Assembly (NCBI GenBank): GCA_024402335.1 | Contig: JAKSTZ010000006.1 | Location: 27,382-91,381, forward strand | DNA length: 64,000 nt | Source: Bacteroidales bacterium | GTDB taxonomy: Bacteria; Bacteroidota; Bacteroidia; Bacteroidales; UBA1715 | Direction: 5' to 3' | Part shown: in pieces, positions 53,912 through 62,282 of the stretch | How the letters are laid out: each line of letters opens with the position of its first letter | Numbering within the stretch: position 1 is the first letter of the stretch | Position numbers and translations under genes: made by a program | The notes under the pieces: generated by a model | Seen by the model: the letters and a program-made list of their open reading frames with translations, nothing else | Told to the model about the DNA's origin: nothing | Databases searched by the model: none

Positions 53912-54961
53912 ATGTCATTTTATTCTTCTGTTGCTCGTAAAGTATTATTCCGTTTTGATCCGGAGGATATACATAATTTCACTATAGGTTGGTTGTCTTT
54001 CCTAAATAAGGTGCCAGGATTTAAGGCGTATATGCGTTGGAATTTTGGCGTAAAAGAAGACGCGTCTTTACAACGTGAATTATTTGGTCTAAAGTTTCCT
54101 CATCCTGTTGGTTTGGCAGCAGGTTTGGATAAAAATGCACGTGCGTTTGATACGCTTGGTGCGATGGGATTTGCATTTGTTGAGGTTGGAACGGTAACGC
54201 CACGTCCTCAACCGGGAAATGCAAAACCACGTTTGTTTCGATTAGTGAACGATAAAGCAATCATAAATAGAATGGGGTTCAACAATAATGGTGTTGAAGC
54301 TATGGTTGCCAATCTTAAGAAACGAAAAACAAATGTGATAGTAGGAGGAAATATCGGTAAAAATGAAATTACTCCTAATAGTGAAGCTATTCAAGACTAT
54401 GTTGCCGCTTTCAAAACATTGTTTGATTATGTAGATTATTTCGTGGTTAACGTGAGTTGTCCGAATCAAGAGAATTTGCGTGAATTACAGAAAAAAGGTC
54501 CACTGATGGCAATAGTGAGTGCGTTGGTTGCCGAAAATCAGGCAAAACCTAAGCAAAAGCCAATATTGTTAAAGATTTCTCCAGATTTAACAAACGAACA
54601 ATTGGATGACATTATCGCAATAGTTCAAGAAACTGGTATTGCAGGAGTTGTAGCTACTAATACAACGACAACCAGAAATAACGTGACATATAGTAAAGAA
54701 TATATCGATTCTATTGGTCGAGGCGGTATGAGTGGGGCGACGATAACAAAACGTTCTACAGAAGTGATTCGATACGTACATGAGAAATCAAACGGAGCTT
54801 TCCCAATTATCGGTGTCGGAGGTATTATGACTCCAGAAGATGCTTACGAAAAGTTACAAGCGGGTGCAAGTTTGGTACAATTGTATTCAGGCTTTATATA
54901 TGAAGGACCTTCTTTAATAAAGAAGATTTGTAAATATATTGTCGAAAAAGACAAGAAATAA
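53912..54961 (+). CDS. pyrD: Dihydroorotate dehydrogenase, class 2 (membrane-associated, quinone-linked)
   Basis: The 349-residue enzyme oxidises dihydroorotate to orotate in pyrimidine synthesis. An N-terminal helical segment (about 1-45), typical of class 2 enzymes, precedes the FMN TIM barrel: GLAAGLDKNA, FVEVGTVTPRPQPGNAKPR, RMGFNNNG, and GVGGIMTPEDA. At the catalytic position the motif reads NVSCPNQ (Cys183), where Escherichia coli class 2 has Ser; Cys is the base in class 1 enzymes. Confidence 0.93.
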   Translation: MSFYSSVARKVLFRFDPEDIHNFTIGWLSFLNKVPGFKAYMRWNFGVKEDASLQRELFGLKFPHPVGLAAGLDKNARAFDTLGAMGFAFVEVGTVTPRPQPGNAKPRLFRLVNDKAIINRMGFNNNGVEAMVANLKKRKTNVIVGGNIGKNEITPNSEAIQDYVAAFKTLFDYVDYFVVNVSCPNQENLRELQKKGPLMAIVSALVAENQAKPKQKPILLKISPDLTNEQLDDIIAIVQETGIAGVVATNTTTTRNNVTYSKEYIDSIGRGGMSGATITKRSTEVIRYVHEKSNGAFPIIGVGGIMTPEDAYEKLQAGASLVQLYSGFIYEGPSLIKKICKYIVEKDKK

Positions 54962-55034
54962 AGACTTGTAAAGGGGCTTCGAAGAACGGCTTTACGGAAA
55001 AAGTAATAATTTTTGAAAAAAATTGTACTAAGTC

Positions 55035-55064
55035 TTTGTTGAAAAGAAAAAAAGCGTACATTTG
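55035..55064 (+). promoter_or_regulatory. Promoter of the tRNA-Gly/tRNA-Leu unit
   Basis: TTTG at 55035-55038 and TACATTTG at 55057-55064, 18 bases apart, the same spacing and -7 sequence as the tRNA-Asp promoter. tRNA-Gly begins 10 bases after it. Confidence 0.78.
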
Positions 55065-55074
55065 CAACGCAATC

Positions 55075-55147
<73 letters not shown>

Positions 55148-55158
55148 CAAATGGATTC

Positions 55159-55243
55159 GCCTGGATGGTGGAATTGGTAGACACGCAGGACTTAAAATCC
55201 TGTGGACATTGCGTCCGTGCGGGTTCAATTCCCGCTCTAGGTA
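55159..55243 (+). tRNA. tRNA-Leu (TAA)
   Basis: The 85-nt gene has a long variable arm (class II), a seven-pair acceptor arm GCCTGGA with TCTAGGT that includes G-U pairs at the first and fifth positions, anticodon loop CTTAAAA (anticodon TAA), and T loop GTTCAATTC. It lies 11 bases after tRNA-Gly and is probably cotranscribed. Confidence 0.95.
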
Positions 55244-55252
55244 CTAATCTTC

Positions 55253-55282
55253 AAAGGACTCTTTTATGAGTCCTTTTTTTTT
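55253..55282 (+). terminator. Terminator of the tRNA-Gly/tRNA-Leu unit
   Basis: AAAGGACTC (55253-55261) pairs with GAGTCCTTT (55268-55276) around a 6-base loop, followed by a T run of nine. Confidence 0.93.
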
Positions 55283-55366
55283 GTCCATAACCGAGCTTGT
55301 TAATAAGTTTTTGTTATTTGTCTGTCAATAGACTTTGTATATTGTAAATCATACACTTTGTTTTTG

Positions 55367-55374
55367 TATTTTTG
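55367..55374 (+). promoter_or_regulatory. -7 box for the GH31 gene
   Basis: TATTTTTG lies inside the longest open frame (from 55335), so translation must start downstream, at 55386 or 55401. Confidence 0.65.
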
Positions 55375-55400
55375 TCATATTGATAATGAAAAATAATCGT

Positions 55401-58214
55401 ATGAGAAAAATAGCATTCTTGTTTATTGTAACAGCCATACTTGGTCTGTTTAGTTGTTCTGGTCCTGATGTTCAACAGTTGCAGAATGGTGCGCAATTTG
55501 AAACAGATTCTTGTCTTGTAAAAGTTGTGTTTTACAAGGACAATGTAGTGCGTGTGCAAAAATGTCCGTTGGGTGGAACAATGGATAAACAAAGTTTAAT
55601 GGTTGTTGTTGATTCATTGGAAACAGTTCCGTTTAAAGTCTCTTCTTCAAGAAAAACCGTGACTTTGGAATCGACAGAACTATGTGTGGAAATTTGTACG
55701 AAAACAGGTGCGATTACCTATAAGCAAAACGGTCAAGTGGTTGTTTCCGAAAAAGGTTTTTCTGATTTTAAGAAATACAATAACGATAAAAATGGCGAAC
55801 ATTCGTATAGTGTTGGTCAAACATTTGTTTTGGCCGATGAGGAAGCAATTTACGGATTGGGTCAGAATCAAAATGGAATAATGAACTATAGAGGTCATTC
55901 CGAAAAATTAGTTCAGACAAATACTAATGCGGTGATTCCGTTTATTTGGTCAACTGCAGGTTTCGGTGTTCTATGGGATAATTATTCGAAAACGACATTT
56001 AATGATGATGCTTCAGGATGTACGTTGTGGTCGGAAGTTGCCGATAATCTTGACTACTATGTCGTAGTTGACCAAAATCCTGATAAAATCATTTCCGGTT
56101 ATCGCTATTTGACAGGTAAAGCTCCTATGTTTGGTAAGTGGGCTTATGGATATTGGCAATCAAAGGAACATTATCATACTCAAGATGAATATGTCGCAAT
56201 TGCCCGAAAATATCGTGAACTTGGCTATCCGATAGATGTTTTGATTCAAGATTGGAATTGGTGGGGTGAATTGCATGATTGGGGCGGAATGTATTTTGAC
56301 AAAAAACGTTATCCAAATCCACAGGCTATGATAAACGAAGTAAAATCTATGAATTTTCATACTATGATTTCGTGTTGGCCTTGTGTTGGACCAAATGCGC
56401 CAATGTATAAGGATTTTGCTTCAAAAGGATATTTGTTTAACAAAAAGGGGTGGGGCGATTTTAAATATTATGACCCATTTAATCCGGAAGCAACAAAATT
56501 GTATTATGAATATTTGAAGAATGGAGTTGCTTGTTTTGGTTGGGATGGATATTGGTTTGATTCTACAGAGCCGGATATAACCAATGCGCTTACAAAAGAA
56601 TCGACAGAATATGATTTAAAGACAACAGGTCGCTGCTATTTAGGCTCATGGGATAGATATTTGAATGCGTTTTCTCTTGTGGAAATGACACAATTACATG
56701 ACTTAATGAAAGCAGATGCTTTGAAATCGGAACACCCACAACGTCAATATATTTTAACACGTTCAACGTATGCTGGTCAGCAACGTGCGGGTGCGGTTAC
56801 GTGGAGTGGTGATATTGGTGCTGCGTGGGATATTTATCAAGATCAGATTACAGCAGGCTTGAACCATTGTGCCGCAGGTGTTCCATATTGGACATTCGAT
56901 GTAGGTGCTTTTGTGTTAAGTTCTTACGAAGGAGTTTTTAGTAATGAAAAGACTGATCCTGCATATCGTGAACTATATACCCGTATGTTCCAATTCTGTA
57001 CGTTCTGCCCGATTTTCCGTTCTCACGGTTCGGAAACTCCACGTGAAATCTGGGCTTTTGGCGAATTTACGCCGACATTGGTGAAATTCGACCAACTACG
57101 TTATAGATTGTTGCCTTATATTTATTCGAATGCGTGGAAGGTTTACAATGAAGATTATACAATGATGCGTCCGCTTGCTATGGATTTTAAAGACAAGAAA
57201 ACATATAACATAAAAGATGAATATATGTTTGGCAAATCGTTGTTGGTTGCGCCGGTAACAGCTTATCAGAAATATAAAGCGCCACAACGTAGTGTGGAAG
57301 TTCCAGCTTCGGCATTTACCACAAAAGAAGGAAAGCCGGGTTTACGTGCTACATTCTATAGAGATAATGAGTATAAGCATCAAACACTTGATACAACGGT
57401 GGAAAAAATGGATATATTCTGGTACTGCGAACGTCCAAGTTATGTTACCGATACTATGTTTGCCATTCGTTTTGAAGGAAAAATCACTGTCCCTGAAACT
57501 GGAACATATCGTTTCCATATTAAGAACTTCGATAAAAAGCGAATGTTGATTGACGGTAAAGAAATTGCAATGATCGAAGGTGGTACGGAAAAATATTTTG
57601 AGGCAATTACATTGGAGGCTGGAAAAGCATACGATTTCTTGTTTGAAACAGAAAATTCGTCGTCGGGAGCCGCTCGTACAATTTTGTGCTGGAAGACTCC
57701 GTCAATGTTGGCTGAAGATGCAACTCCTATACGTGAAGGCGAAGTGAAGACTACTCGTACAGTGTATTTGCCTGGTGATTGTGATTGGATAGATTTCTGG
57801 ACAGGAAAGAAATATAATGGTGGTCAAACAATAGAAGCAAATGCGGAAATAAATACTATGCCGTTATTTGTGCGTGCAGGTTCAATTTTACCAATGGCGA
57901 AAGTAAAACAATATGCTACGGAAACTCCGGATGATGTTTTGACTGTACGAGTTTATGCCGGTGCAGACGGTACATTTCAATTGTATGAAGATGAGAATGA
58001 CGGATATAATTATGAAAAAGGCGTGTATGCAACTATAGATTTTGAATGGAATGATGCAGAAAATATATTGACAATACACGACCGAAAAGGCTCATTTCCA
58101 GGAATGTTGCAAAAACGTGTTTTCAATGTAGCGTTAGTGTCGGAAAATGCAGGAGATAAAAATGCTTCTAAAGTTGTTACCTACGATGGTAAGAAACAAC
58201 AGGTGAAGTTTTAG
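55401..58214 (+). CDS. Glycoside hydrolase family 31 lipoprotein with PA14 domain (alpha-xylosidase/alpha-glucosidase type)
   Basis: The 937-residue product has a lipoprotein signal (MRKIAFLF to LFSC). A galactose-mutarotase-like N-terminal domain (about 25-210) precedes the GH31 barrel with the nucleophile Asp in WFDSTEPD (about 387) and the acid/base Asp in WSGDIGAAWD (about 471). After the barrel comes a PA14-type carbohydrate-binding domain (about 655-790, with IKNFDKKRMLIDGKE), then the C-terminal beta domain. Known members act on xyloglucan side chains or alpha-glucosides. ATG 55386 is the other possible start. The lipid anchor suggests the periplasmic or cell-surface face of the outer membrane. 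Confidence 0.9.
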   Translation: MRKIAFLFIVTAILGLFSCSGPDVQQLQNGAQFETDSCLVKVVFYKDNVVRVQKCPLGGTMDKQSLMVVVDSLETVPFKVSSSRKTVTLESTELCVEICTKTGAITYKQNGQVVVSEKGFSDFKKYNNDKNGEHSYSVGQTFVLADEEAIYGLGQNQNGIMNYRGHSEKLVQTNTNAVIPFIWSTAGFGVLWDNYSKTTFNDDASGCTLWSEVADNLDYYVVVDQNPDKIISGYRYLTGKAPMFGKWAYGYWQSKEHYHTQDEYVAIARKYRELGYPIDVLIQDWNWWGELHDWGGMYFDKKRYPNPQAMINEVKSMNFHTMISCWPCVGPNAPMYKDFASKGYLFNKKGWGDFKYYDPFNPEATKLYYEYLKNGVACFGWDGYWFDSTEPDITNALTKESTEYDLKTTGRCYLGSWDRYLNAFSLVEMTQLHDLMKADALKSEHPQRQYILTRSTYAGQQRAGAVTWSGDIGAAWDIYQDQITAGLNHCAAGVPYWTFDVGAFVLSSYEGVFSNEKTDPAYRELYTRMFQFCTFCPIFRSHGSETPREIWAFGEFTPTLVKFDQLRYRLLPYIYSNAWKVYNEDYTMMRPLAMDFKDKKTYNIKDEYMFGKSLLVAPVTAYQKYKAPQRSVEVPASAFTTKEGKPGLRATFYRDNEYKHQTLDTTVEKMDIFWYCERPSYVTDTMFAIRFEGKITVPETGTYRFHIKNFDKKRMLIDGKEIAMIEGGTEKYFEAITLEAGKAYDFLFETENSSSGAARTILCWKTPSMLAEDATPIREGEVKTTRTVYLPGDCDWIDFWTGKKYNGGQTIEANAEINTMPLFVRAGSILPMAKVKQYATETPDDVLTVRVYAGADGTFQLYEDENDGYNYEKGVYATIDFEWNDAENILTIHDRKGSFPGMLQKRVFNVALVSENAGDKNASKVVTYDGKKQQVKF

Positions 58215-58238
58215 AATAAGGGAGATAGTTAATCTATG

Positions 58239-58270
58239 GAGCCGTTCGTTACAGAACGGCTCTTTTTTTT
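58239..58270 (+). terminator. Terminator after the GH31 gene
   Basis: GAGCCGTTC and GAACGGCTC form a perfect 9-bp stem with a 6-base loop, followed by TTTTTTTT. Confidence 0.93.
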
Positions 58271-58278
58271 CTGTAGTG

Positions 58279-58779
58279 TTATATTCCAAACATATCGTGC
58301 AACAATTGCAGACCGGTATTCGTTTTGAAAATAGTGTTTTTTACCGTTGTGATAGTTTCTTTAGAGAGATTGTCTTCGAAAATATTTACAAGGAAATCAG
58401 CTTCGACAAGAATTTGATAGTCAAAGCCATCTATATTCGTATAGGTGTGATGATGTCCGATTAAATAACAAATTCTTGAAATTTGCTCTGTCGTGTATTC
58501 ACCTAATTTTTGTAATAAAGAATCTGCTTCTTTGGGACCAAGTTCTTCTTGGTGTTTACCGTTACTGTTGCCATATTTAGCTTCGGCGGGATGAATTCCA
58601 ATATCGTGAAGAATAGCAGCTGATTCAAGAATAAACAAAGTCTCTTCGCTAAGTCCTTCGTTTTTGCCTATGGTAGCGGCAATGTCGTGTACTTTAATAA
58701 AATGTTGGATACGTTTTGCGTCAGGAGAGTCGTATTCAACCATGGCGAGTAGTAGTTGTGTGATTTTTGAATTGTACAT
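58279..58779 (-). CDS. HD-domain phosphohydrolase-type protein
   Basis: The 166-residue cytosolic protein has a metal-binding HD pattern: an N-terminal His (RIQHFIKVHD), HDIGIH near 58, GHHHTYTN near 107, and the distal Asp in VEADFLVN. The small single-domain size matches uncharacterised HD proteins that hydrolyse phosphate esters of nucleotides or signalling molecules. The substrate is unknown. It converges with the GH31 gene. Confidence 0.82.
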   Translation of the reverse strand: MYNSKITQLLLAMVEYDSPDAKRIQHFIKVHDIAATIGKNEGLSEETLFILESAAILHDIGIHPAEAKYGNSNGKHQEELGPKEADSLLQKLGEYTTEQISRICYLIGHHHTYTNIDGFDYQILVEADFLVNIFEDNLSKETITTVKNTIFKTNTGLQLLHDMFGI

Positions 58780-58801
58780 TGTAAAATATTCTAAAACAAG
58801 A

Positions 58802-58825
58802 AAGGGTTGTCTTTCGACAACCCTT
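58802..58825 (-). terminator. Terminator after tRNA-Ser
   Basis: AAGGGTTGTC and GACAACCCTT form a perfect 10-bp stem with a 4-base loop. Reading leftward it is followed by a T-rich TTCTTGTTTT. It lies 3 bases after the tRNA 3' end. Confidence 0.85.
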
Positions 58826-58828
58826 CTG

Positions 58829-58915
58829 CGGAAAGTGGGGGATTCGAACCCCCGGAACGGTAACCCGTTCGACAGTTTAGCAAACTGTTGGTTTCAGCCA
58901 CTCACCCAACTTTCC
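58829..58915 (-). tRNA. tRNA-Ser (GCT)
   Basis: The 87-nt class II gene on the minus strand has acceptor GGAAAGT with ACTTTCC, a long variable arm (CGAACGGG...), anticodon loop TTGCTAA (anticodon GCT), and T loop GTTCGAATC. CCA is not encoded. Confidence 0.95.
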
Positions 58916-58941
58916 TTGACCGAGCTTCTGAAAAAGCATTG

Positions 58942-58949
58942 CAAAAATA
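58942..58949 (-). promoter_or_regulatory. -7 box for tRNA-Ser
   Basis: Leftward TATTTTTG, 26 bases before the tRNA 5' end. Confidence 0.55.
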
Positions 58950-59044
58950 TAAACTTTTTTGTGAAAACAATACGGAAAAGAAAAAATCAATGAAAATAAT
59001 TTGAAAAAAAAGGGTGTGACGTTAGGTAAAACAAAGAAAATGAT

Positions 59045-59052
59045 TACTTTTG
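59045..59052 (+). promoter_or_regulatory. -7 box for the rpsF-rpsR-rplI operon
   Basis: TACTTTTG, an exact match, 44 bases before the rpsF ATG. The longer leader than elsewhere could hold an S6/S18 autoregulatory fold, which I could not identify. Confidence 0.55.
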
Positions 59053-59096
59053 CCAGCGAAAAATTATTTATAAACAATTAAACAAAATTAGCTGTT

Positions 59097-59447
59097 ATGG
59101 TAAATCAGTATGAAACCGTTTTCATTTTAACTCCCGTTTTGTCTGACGCACAGGCAGAGGAATCGGTTAAGAAGTTCGAACAGCTTATAAAGGGAATGGG
59201 CGCTGAAATCGTTCACTCTGAAAACTGGGGCTTCAAGCATCTTGCTTACCCAATTCAGAAAAAGACTTCAGGTTTTTACTACCTTTATGAGTTCAAAGCA
59301 GATAGCGAATCTGTAGAAAAGTTATCAGTTGCTTTCAAACGTGACGAAAGAGTGTTACGTAGTCTTATCGTAAAGATGAACAAACACGCAATCGCTTACG
59401 CTGAAAAGAAAAGAAACAAAGTTCAAGAATCTTCTAAAAACGAATAG
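59097..59447 (+). CDS. rpsF: 30S ribosomal protein S6
   Basis: The 116-residue protein begins [13 protein letters not shown], the S6 signature, and has the [22 protein letters not shown] segment split around it. It binds S18 in the 30S platform. A C-terminal Lys/Glu-rich tail extends past the core. First gene of the S6-S18-L9 operon; codons are optimal. Confidence 0.97.
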   Translation: MVNQYETVFILTPVLSDAQAEESVKKFEQLIKGMGAEIVHSENWGFKHLAYPIQKKTSGFYYLYEFKADSESVEKLSVAFKRDERVLRSLIVKMNKHAIAYAEKKRNKVQESSKNE

Positions 59448-59449
59448 TT

Positions 59450-59719
59450 ATGGCACAAGCACAATCAGAAATCAGATACTTGACTCCTCCATCAGTAGAA
59501 GTTAAAAAGAAAAAATATTGTCGATTCAGAAAACTTGGTATCAAATATATTGATTACAAAGATCCTGAATTCTTGAAAAAATTCTTGAACGAACAAGGAA
59601 AAATCCTTCCTCGTCGTATTACTGGAACTTCAATTAAATACCAAAAGAAAGTTGCAGTAGCAATTAAGCGTGCTCGTCACCTTGCCTTATTACCTTATGT
59701 AACAGACTTGTTAAAATAG
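59450..59719 (+). CDS. rpsR: 30S ribosomal protein S18
   Basis: The 89-residue basic protein has the S18 core: [24 protein letters not shown], and the [20 protein letters not shown] region followed by [11 protein letters not shown] single Cys is kept in the N-terminal segment, so it does not carry the full zinc site of some paralogues. It starts 2 bases after rpsF. Confidence 0.97.
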   Translation: MAQAQSEIRYLTPPSVEVKKKKYCRFRKLGIKYIDYKDPEFLKKFLNEQGKILPRRITGTSIKYQKKVAVAIKRARHLALLPYVTDLLK

Positions 59720-59727
59720 TAGCGAAC

Positions 59728-60174
59728 ATGGAAATTATTTTGATAAAAGATGTCCCAAATCTAGGACTTAAAAACGAAGTAGTAACAGTTAAGAACGGTT
59801 ACGGAGAAAATTATCTTATTCCTCAAGGTTTTGCTATTATCGCAACTGCATCTGCAAAAAAACAGCACGAAGAAACAATGAAACAACGTGCTCATAAGGA
59901 AGAAAAAATCAAGAATGAAGCTATTGAAATGGCTGCAAAACTTGAAAATGTTACTCTTTCTATTGCAACAAAAGCAAGTGCAACAGGTAAAATCTTCGGT
60001 TCTGTTAACTCAATCCAAATCGCTGAAGCTTTTGCTAAGGCTGGATTCGAAATCGACCGTCATAAGATTACATTGAAAGAAACTTCAATTAAAGAATTAG
60101 GTTCTTACTCTTGCAAAGTTACACTTTACAAAGGCGTTGTAGTAAACGTTCCTTTCGAAGTTGTAGCAGAATAA
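59728..60174 (+). CDS. rplI: 50S ribosomal protein L9
   Basis: The 148-residue protein has the N-terminal L9 domain (MEIILIKDVPNLG, VKNGYGENYLIPQG), the connecting helix (about 40-78), and the C-terminal domain with ASATGKIFGSV and the closing VNVPFEVVAE. It starts 8 bases after rpsR and closes the operon. Confidence 0.97.
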   Translation: MEIILIKDVPNLGLKNEVVTVKNGYGENYLIPQGFAIIATASAKKQHEETMKQRAHKEEKIKNEAIEMAAKLENVTLSIATKASATGKIFGSVNSIQIAEAFAKAGFEIDRHKITLKETSIKELGSYSCKVTLYKGVVVNVPFEVVAE

Positions 60175-60187
60175 GACAACAATGATT

Positions 60188-60217
60188 AAAGACCTCGTTT
60201 TCAACGGGGTCTTTTTT
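60188..60217 (+). terminator. Terminator of the S6-S18-L9 operon
   Basis: AAAGACCTCGTT and AACGGGGTCTTT form a 12-bp stem with one G-U pair and a 3-base loop, followed by a T run. tRNA-Gln starts 4 bases later. Confidence 0.9.
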
Positions 60218-60220
60218 CTT

Positions 60221-60291
60221 TGCCTCATTGTGTAATGGTAGCACAGCAGACTCTGGATCTGTTAGTTGGAGTTCGAATCTCTATGGGGCAA
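60221..60291 (+). tRNA. tRNA-Gln (CTG)
   Basis: The 71-nt cloverleaf has acceptor TGCCTCA with TGGGGCA, D loop AATGGTAGC, anticodon loop CTCTGGA (anticodon CTG), and T loop GTTCGAATC. No promoter is visible between the rplI terminator and the tRNA, so it may depend on readthrough. Confidence 0.94.
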
Positions 60292-60298
60292 CTTGATT

Positions 60299-60341
60299 AA
60301 GCTTGTAAGTGTTTTGATTATCAAAAATTTACAAGCTTTTT
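60299..60341 (+). terminator. Long terminator hairpin after tRNA-Gln
   Basis: AAGCTTGTAA (60299-60308) pairs with TTACAAGCTT (60329-60338). An inner stem TTTTGA/TCAAAA extends it. A T run follows. Confidence 0.9.
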
Positions 60342-60410
60342 TTCTGCACCTCCGGAAACTTTACGAAATTTTTGTGGTTTTGCGGGCGTTGTATATATTT
60401 TTTTGCATAA

Positions 60411-61238
60411 TTACCGCTGTACTTTAAACGCGGCCGTTAATTGACTAAGATTCTTGTATTCCGTATGGGTTTTAATATATCTGTATAATCCTGAAACGTC
60501 GGTAAAACCAAATTTTTCGGCAATTGCTTTGTTATTGTGTTGGGGATTTAATGCATCGCCTATTATTTGAGAAATGGTTTCATCTGCGATAAGTTTCGAT
60601 GGTGTTTTGTCCATTAAAGAACACGTTGCCTTTGATAATTTTGAAACAGAAATCCCCAATTTTTGAGCATAGAAATCCACCTTGCGTTCGGTTTTGCAGT
60701 TTTTTTGTACGAGGATAACAAAATCACTAACATAATCTGCCTCTATGGAACTAGTGTTCCCTTCGATATTGAAACCATTTTCCAAAACAATGTTTAATCC
60801 TACACTGTGAATACACATTGATTGGTAATATTTTTCTAGTTTTATTTTGTTACCATCGTTTGTGTGTTTTAGGCGTTCATTAGATTTCCTGATTTCTCCT
60901 GCCAAATGAGTTATTACACGATGACATTCCTCTGTAAGATGGTAGCAGTTGTTTTTAAAAGCTTTCAGATTGTTAAGAATATCTATAATAGGTGCAAGTA
61001 ACTGTTTGTGATATTCGTCGTTAATATTTTTATATATGATTTCTACTCTGCAATCTGGCGAACTCGAAATTATCTTATACGAAGCTTGTGGCAGCAGTAT
61101 AATTCCCATATTGGGTGTGATAGTCACAAATTTTTGATTCTGATACACAGAAAATGTACCGCACTCGCATAGTATAAAAATGAAATGACTGTTGTTTGTT
61201 AAATCTAATTTATAGAGGTCGTCTATTGTGTATCCCAT
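60411..61238 (-). CDS. AraC-type transcriptional regulator, divergent
   Basis: The 275-residue protein has an N-terminal beta-rich sensor-like region (about 10-75) and a C-terminal double helix-turn-helix (about 190-275). The first HTH spans VDFYAQKLGISVSKLSKA and the second IAEKFGFTDVSGLYRYIK. The family match is moderate, since several core positions differ. It is divergent from the secreted protein pair at 61399 and may regulate it; this rests on position only. Confidence 0.72.
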   Translation of the reverse strand: MGYTIDDLYKLDLTNNSHFIFILCECGTFSVYQNQKFVTITPNMGIILLPQASYKIISSSPDCRVEIIYKNINDEYHKQLLAPIIDILNNLKAFKNNCYHLTEECHRVITHLAGEIRKSNERLKHTNDGNKIKLEKYYQSMCIHSVGLNIVLENGFNIEGNTSSIEADYVSDFVILVQKNCKTERKVDFYAQKLGISVSKLSKATCSLMDKTPSKLIADETISQIIGDALNPQHNNKAIAEKFGFTDVSGLYRYIKTHTEYKNLSQLTAAFKVQR

Positions 61239-61254
61239 AGCTTAGAATTTTTAT

Positions 61255-61262
61255 CAAAAGTA
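61255..61262 (-). promoter_or_regulatory. -7 box for the AraC-type gene
   Basis: Leftward TACTTTTG, an exact match, 16 bases before the ATG at 61238. Confidence 0.6.
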
Positions 61263-61363
61263 AAAATAAAGGTCGATTTTTATCAACTGTAATGATTTGT
61301 AGAATAATTAAAATGCACAATGTTTTAGTGAAATTCGCCAATAAAAAATTAGTTTTTTTGTAA

Positions 61364-61371
61364 TATATTTG
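61364..61371 (+). promoter_or_regulatory. -7 box for the secreted pair at 61399
   Basis: TATATTTG, an exact match, 27 bases before the ATG at 61399. Confidence 0.58.
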
Positions 61372-61398
61372 TTTTTCGAAAATTTAAAATAATACTTT

Positions 61399-62268
61399 AT
61401 GAGAAAAATTTTATTATGTATTGCCACAAGTGTAATAGCAATGGGTGCTGTGGCACAACAATGGAGTGGAAGTTCAACAACTTCGGGAACAATCAACAGA
61501 ACAGGAACAGTGCAAATTTTGCCAACCCAAAATGCTAAACCGTATATTAAAATTGATTCAACAATTCAGATTACGGAGAAATATAATTCTCAGTATCCAG
61601 AAGGAAGACTTTCTTTATCGCACTCGTCAATTTATCTAAGTTATCTTGTCCCAAGTGGTACAACTGATGCAAGTATTATAAGGCGAGGGGAATTCACGTT
61701 CAATCATTATATAGGAAGTAATAATAAGTTTTTTACATTAACAAAGAATGGAATACTATCTACTAATTGCAAGATTAATAGTACCGACTCTATATTAGCA
61801 TCGAATATAAAGGTTTCAAACTTAATTCAAGCGAATAAGATAACCACCCCAGCACTAACAATAAACGGCACATCAAATCCCACAAATTTCAAATTTGGAG
61901 TAGTTGGGAAATCGTATTTTTCTGATTTCGTTGGTATCGGGACATCAAACTTAACTTTTACTTCTGGTTTTAAACTAGCAGTTAAAGGTGGCATTTTATG
62001 CGAAGAAGTTAAGGTTATTGCAAATGTGCCGTCAGCGGATTATGTGTTTGAAAAGGATTACAAACTTCATAGTATAGAAGAAGTTGCAGAATATGTAAAA
62101 GAGAACAAACACCTTCCTGATGTGCCATCGGCAAAAGATTTCAAAGAAAATGGCTATAAGATAGGTGATATGGACAATTTGCTTTTACAAAAAATAGAAG
62201 AGTTGACTCTATACATAATAGAGCAACAAAAGCAAATCAAAGAATTACAATCACGCTTGTCTGAATAA
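61399..62268 (+). CDS. Secreted protein with tail-fibre-type C-terminal coiled segment
   Basis: The 289-residue product has a signal peptide (MRKILLCIA to AVAQ), a Thr/Ser/Asn-rich beta region, and a C-terminal part with GIGTSN...KLAVKGGI, DYVFEKDYKL, NKHLPDVPSA, then a coiled coil (about 255-289). This ending is widespread in Bacteroidota secreted proteins and resembles the chaperone-like ends of phage tail fibres. No Asp-box or catalytic Ser pair of the S74 peptidase is clear. It precedes the C10 peptidase by 14 bases on the same strand. Confidence 0.78.
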   Translation: MRKILLCIATSVIAMGAVAQQWSGSSTTSGTINRTGTVQILPTQNAKPYIKIDSTIQITEKYNSQYPEGRLSLSHSSIYLSYLVPSGTTDASIIRRGEFTFNHYIGSNNKFFTLTKNGILSTNCKINSTDSILASNIKVSNLIQANKITTPALTINGTSNPTNFKFGVVGKSYFSDFVGIGTSNLTFTSGFKLAVKGGILCEEVKVIANVPSADYVFEKDYKLHSIEEVAEYVKENKHLPDVPSAKDFKENGYKIGDMDNLLLQKIEELTLYIIEQQKQIKELQSRLSE

Positions 62269-62282
62269 AAACAAGAACAACT

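Noticed and set aside
61399..62268. Tail-fibre-like protein considered as a sign of a prophage
   Set aside because: It has a signal peptide, no phage structural, integrase or lysis gene is nearby, and this C-terminal type is widespread in Bacteroidota chromosomal genes.
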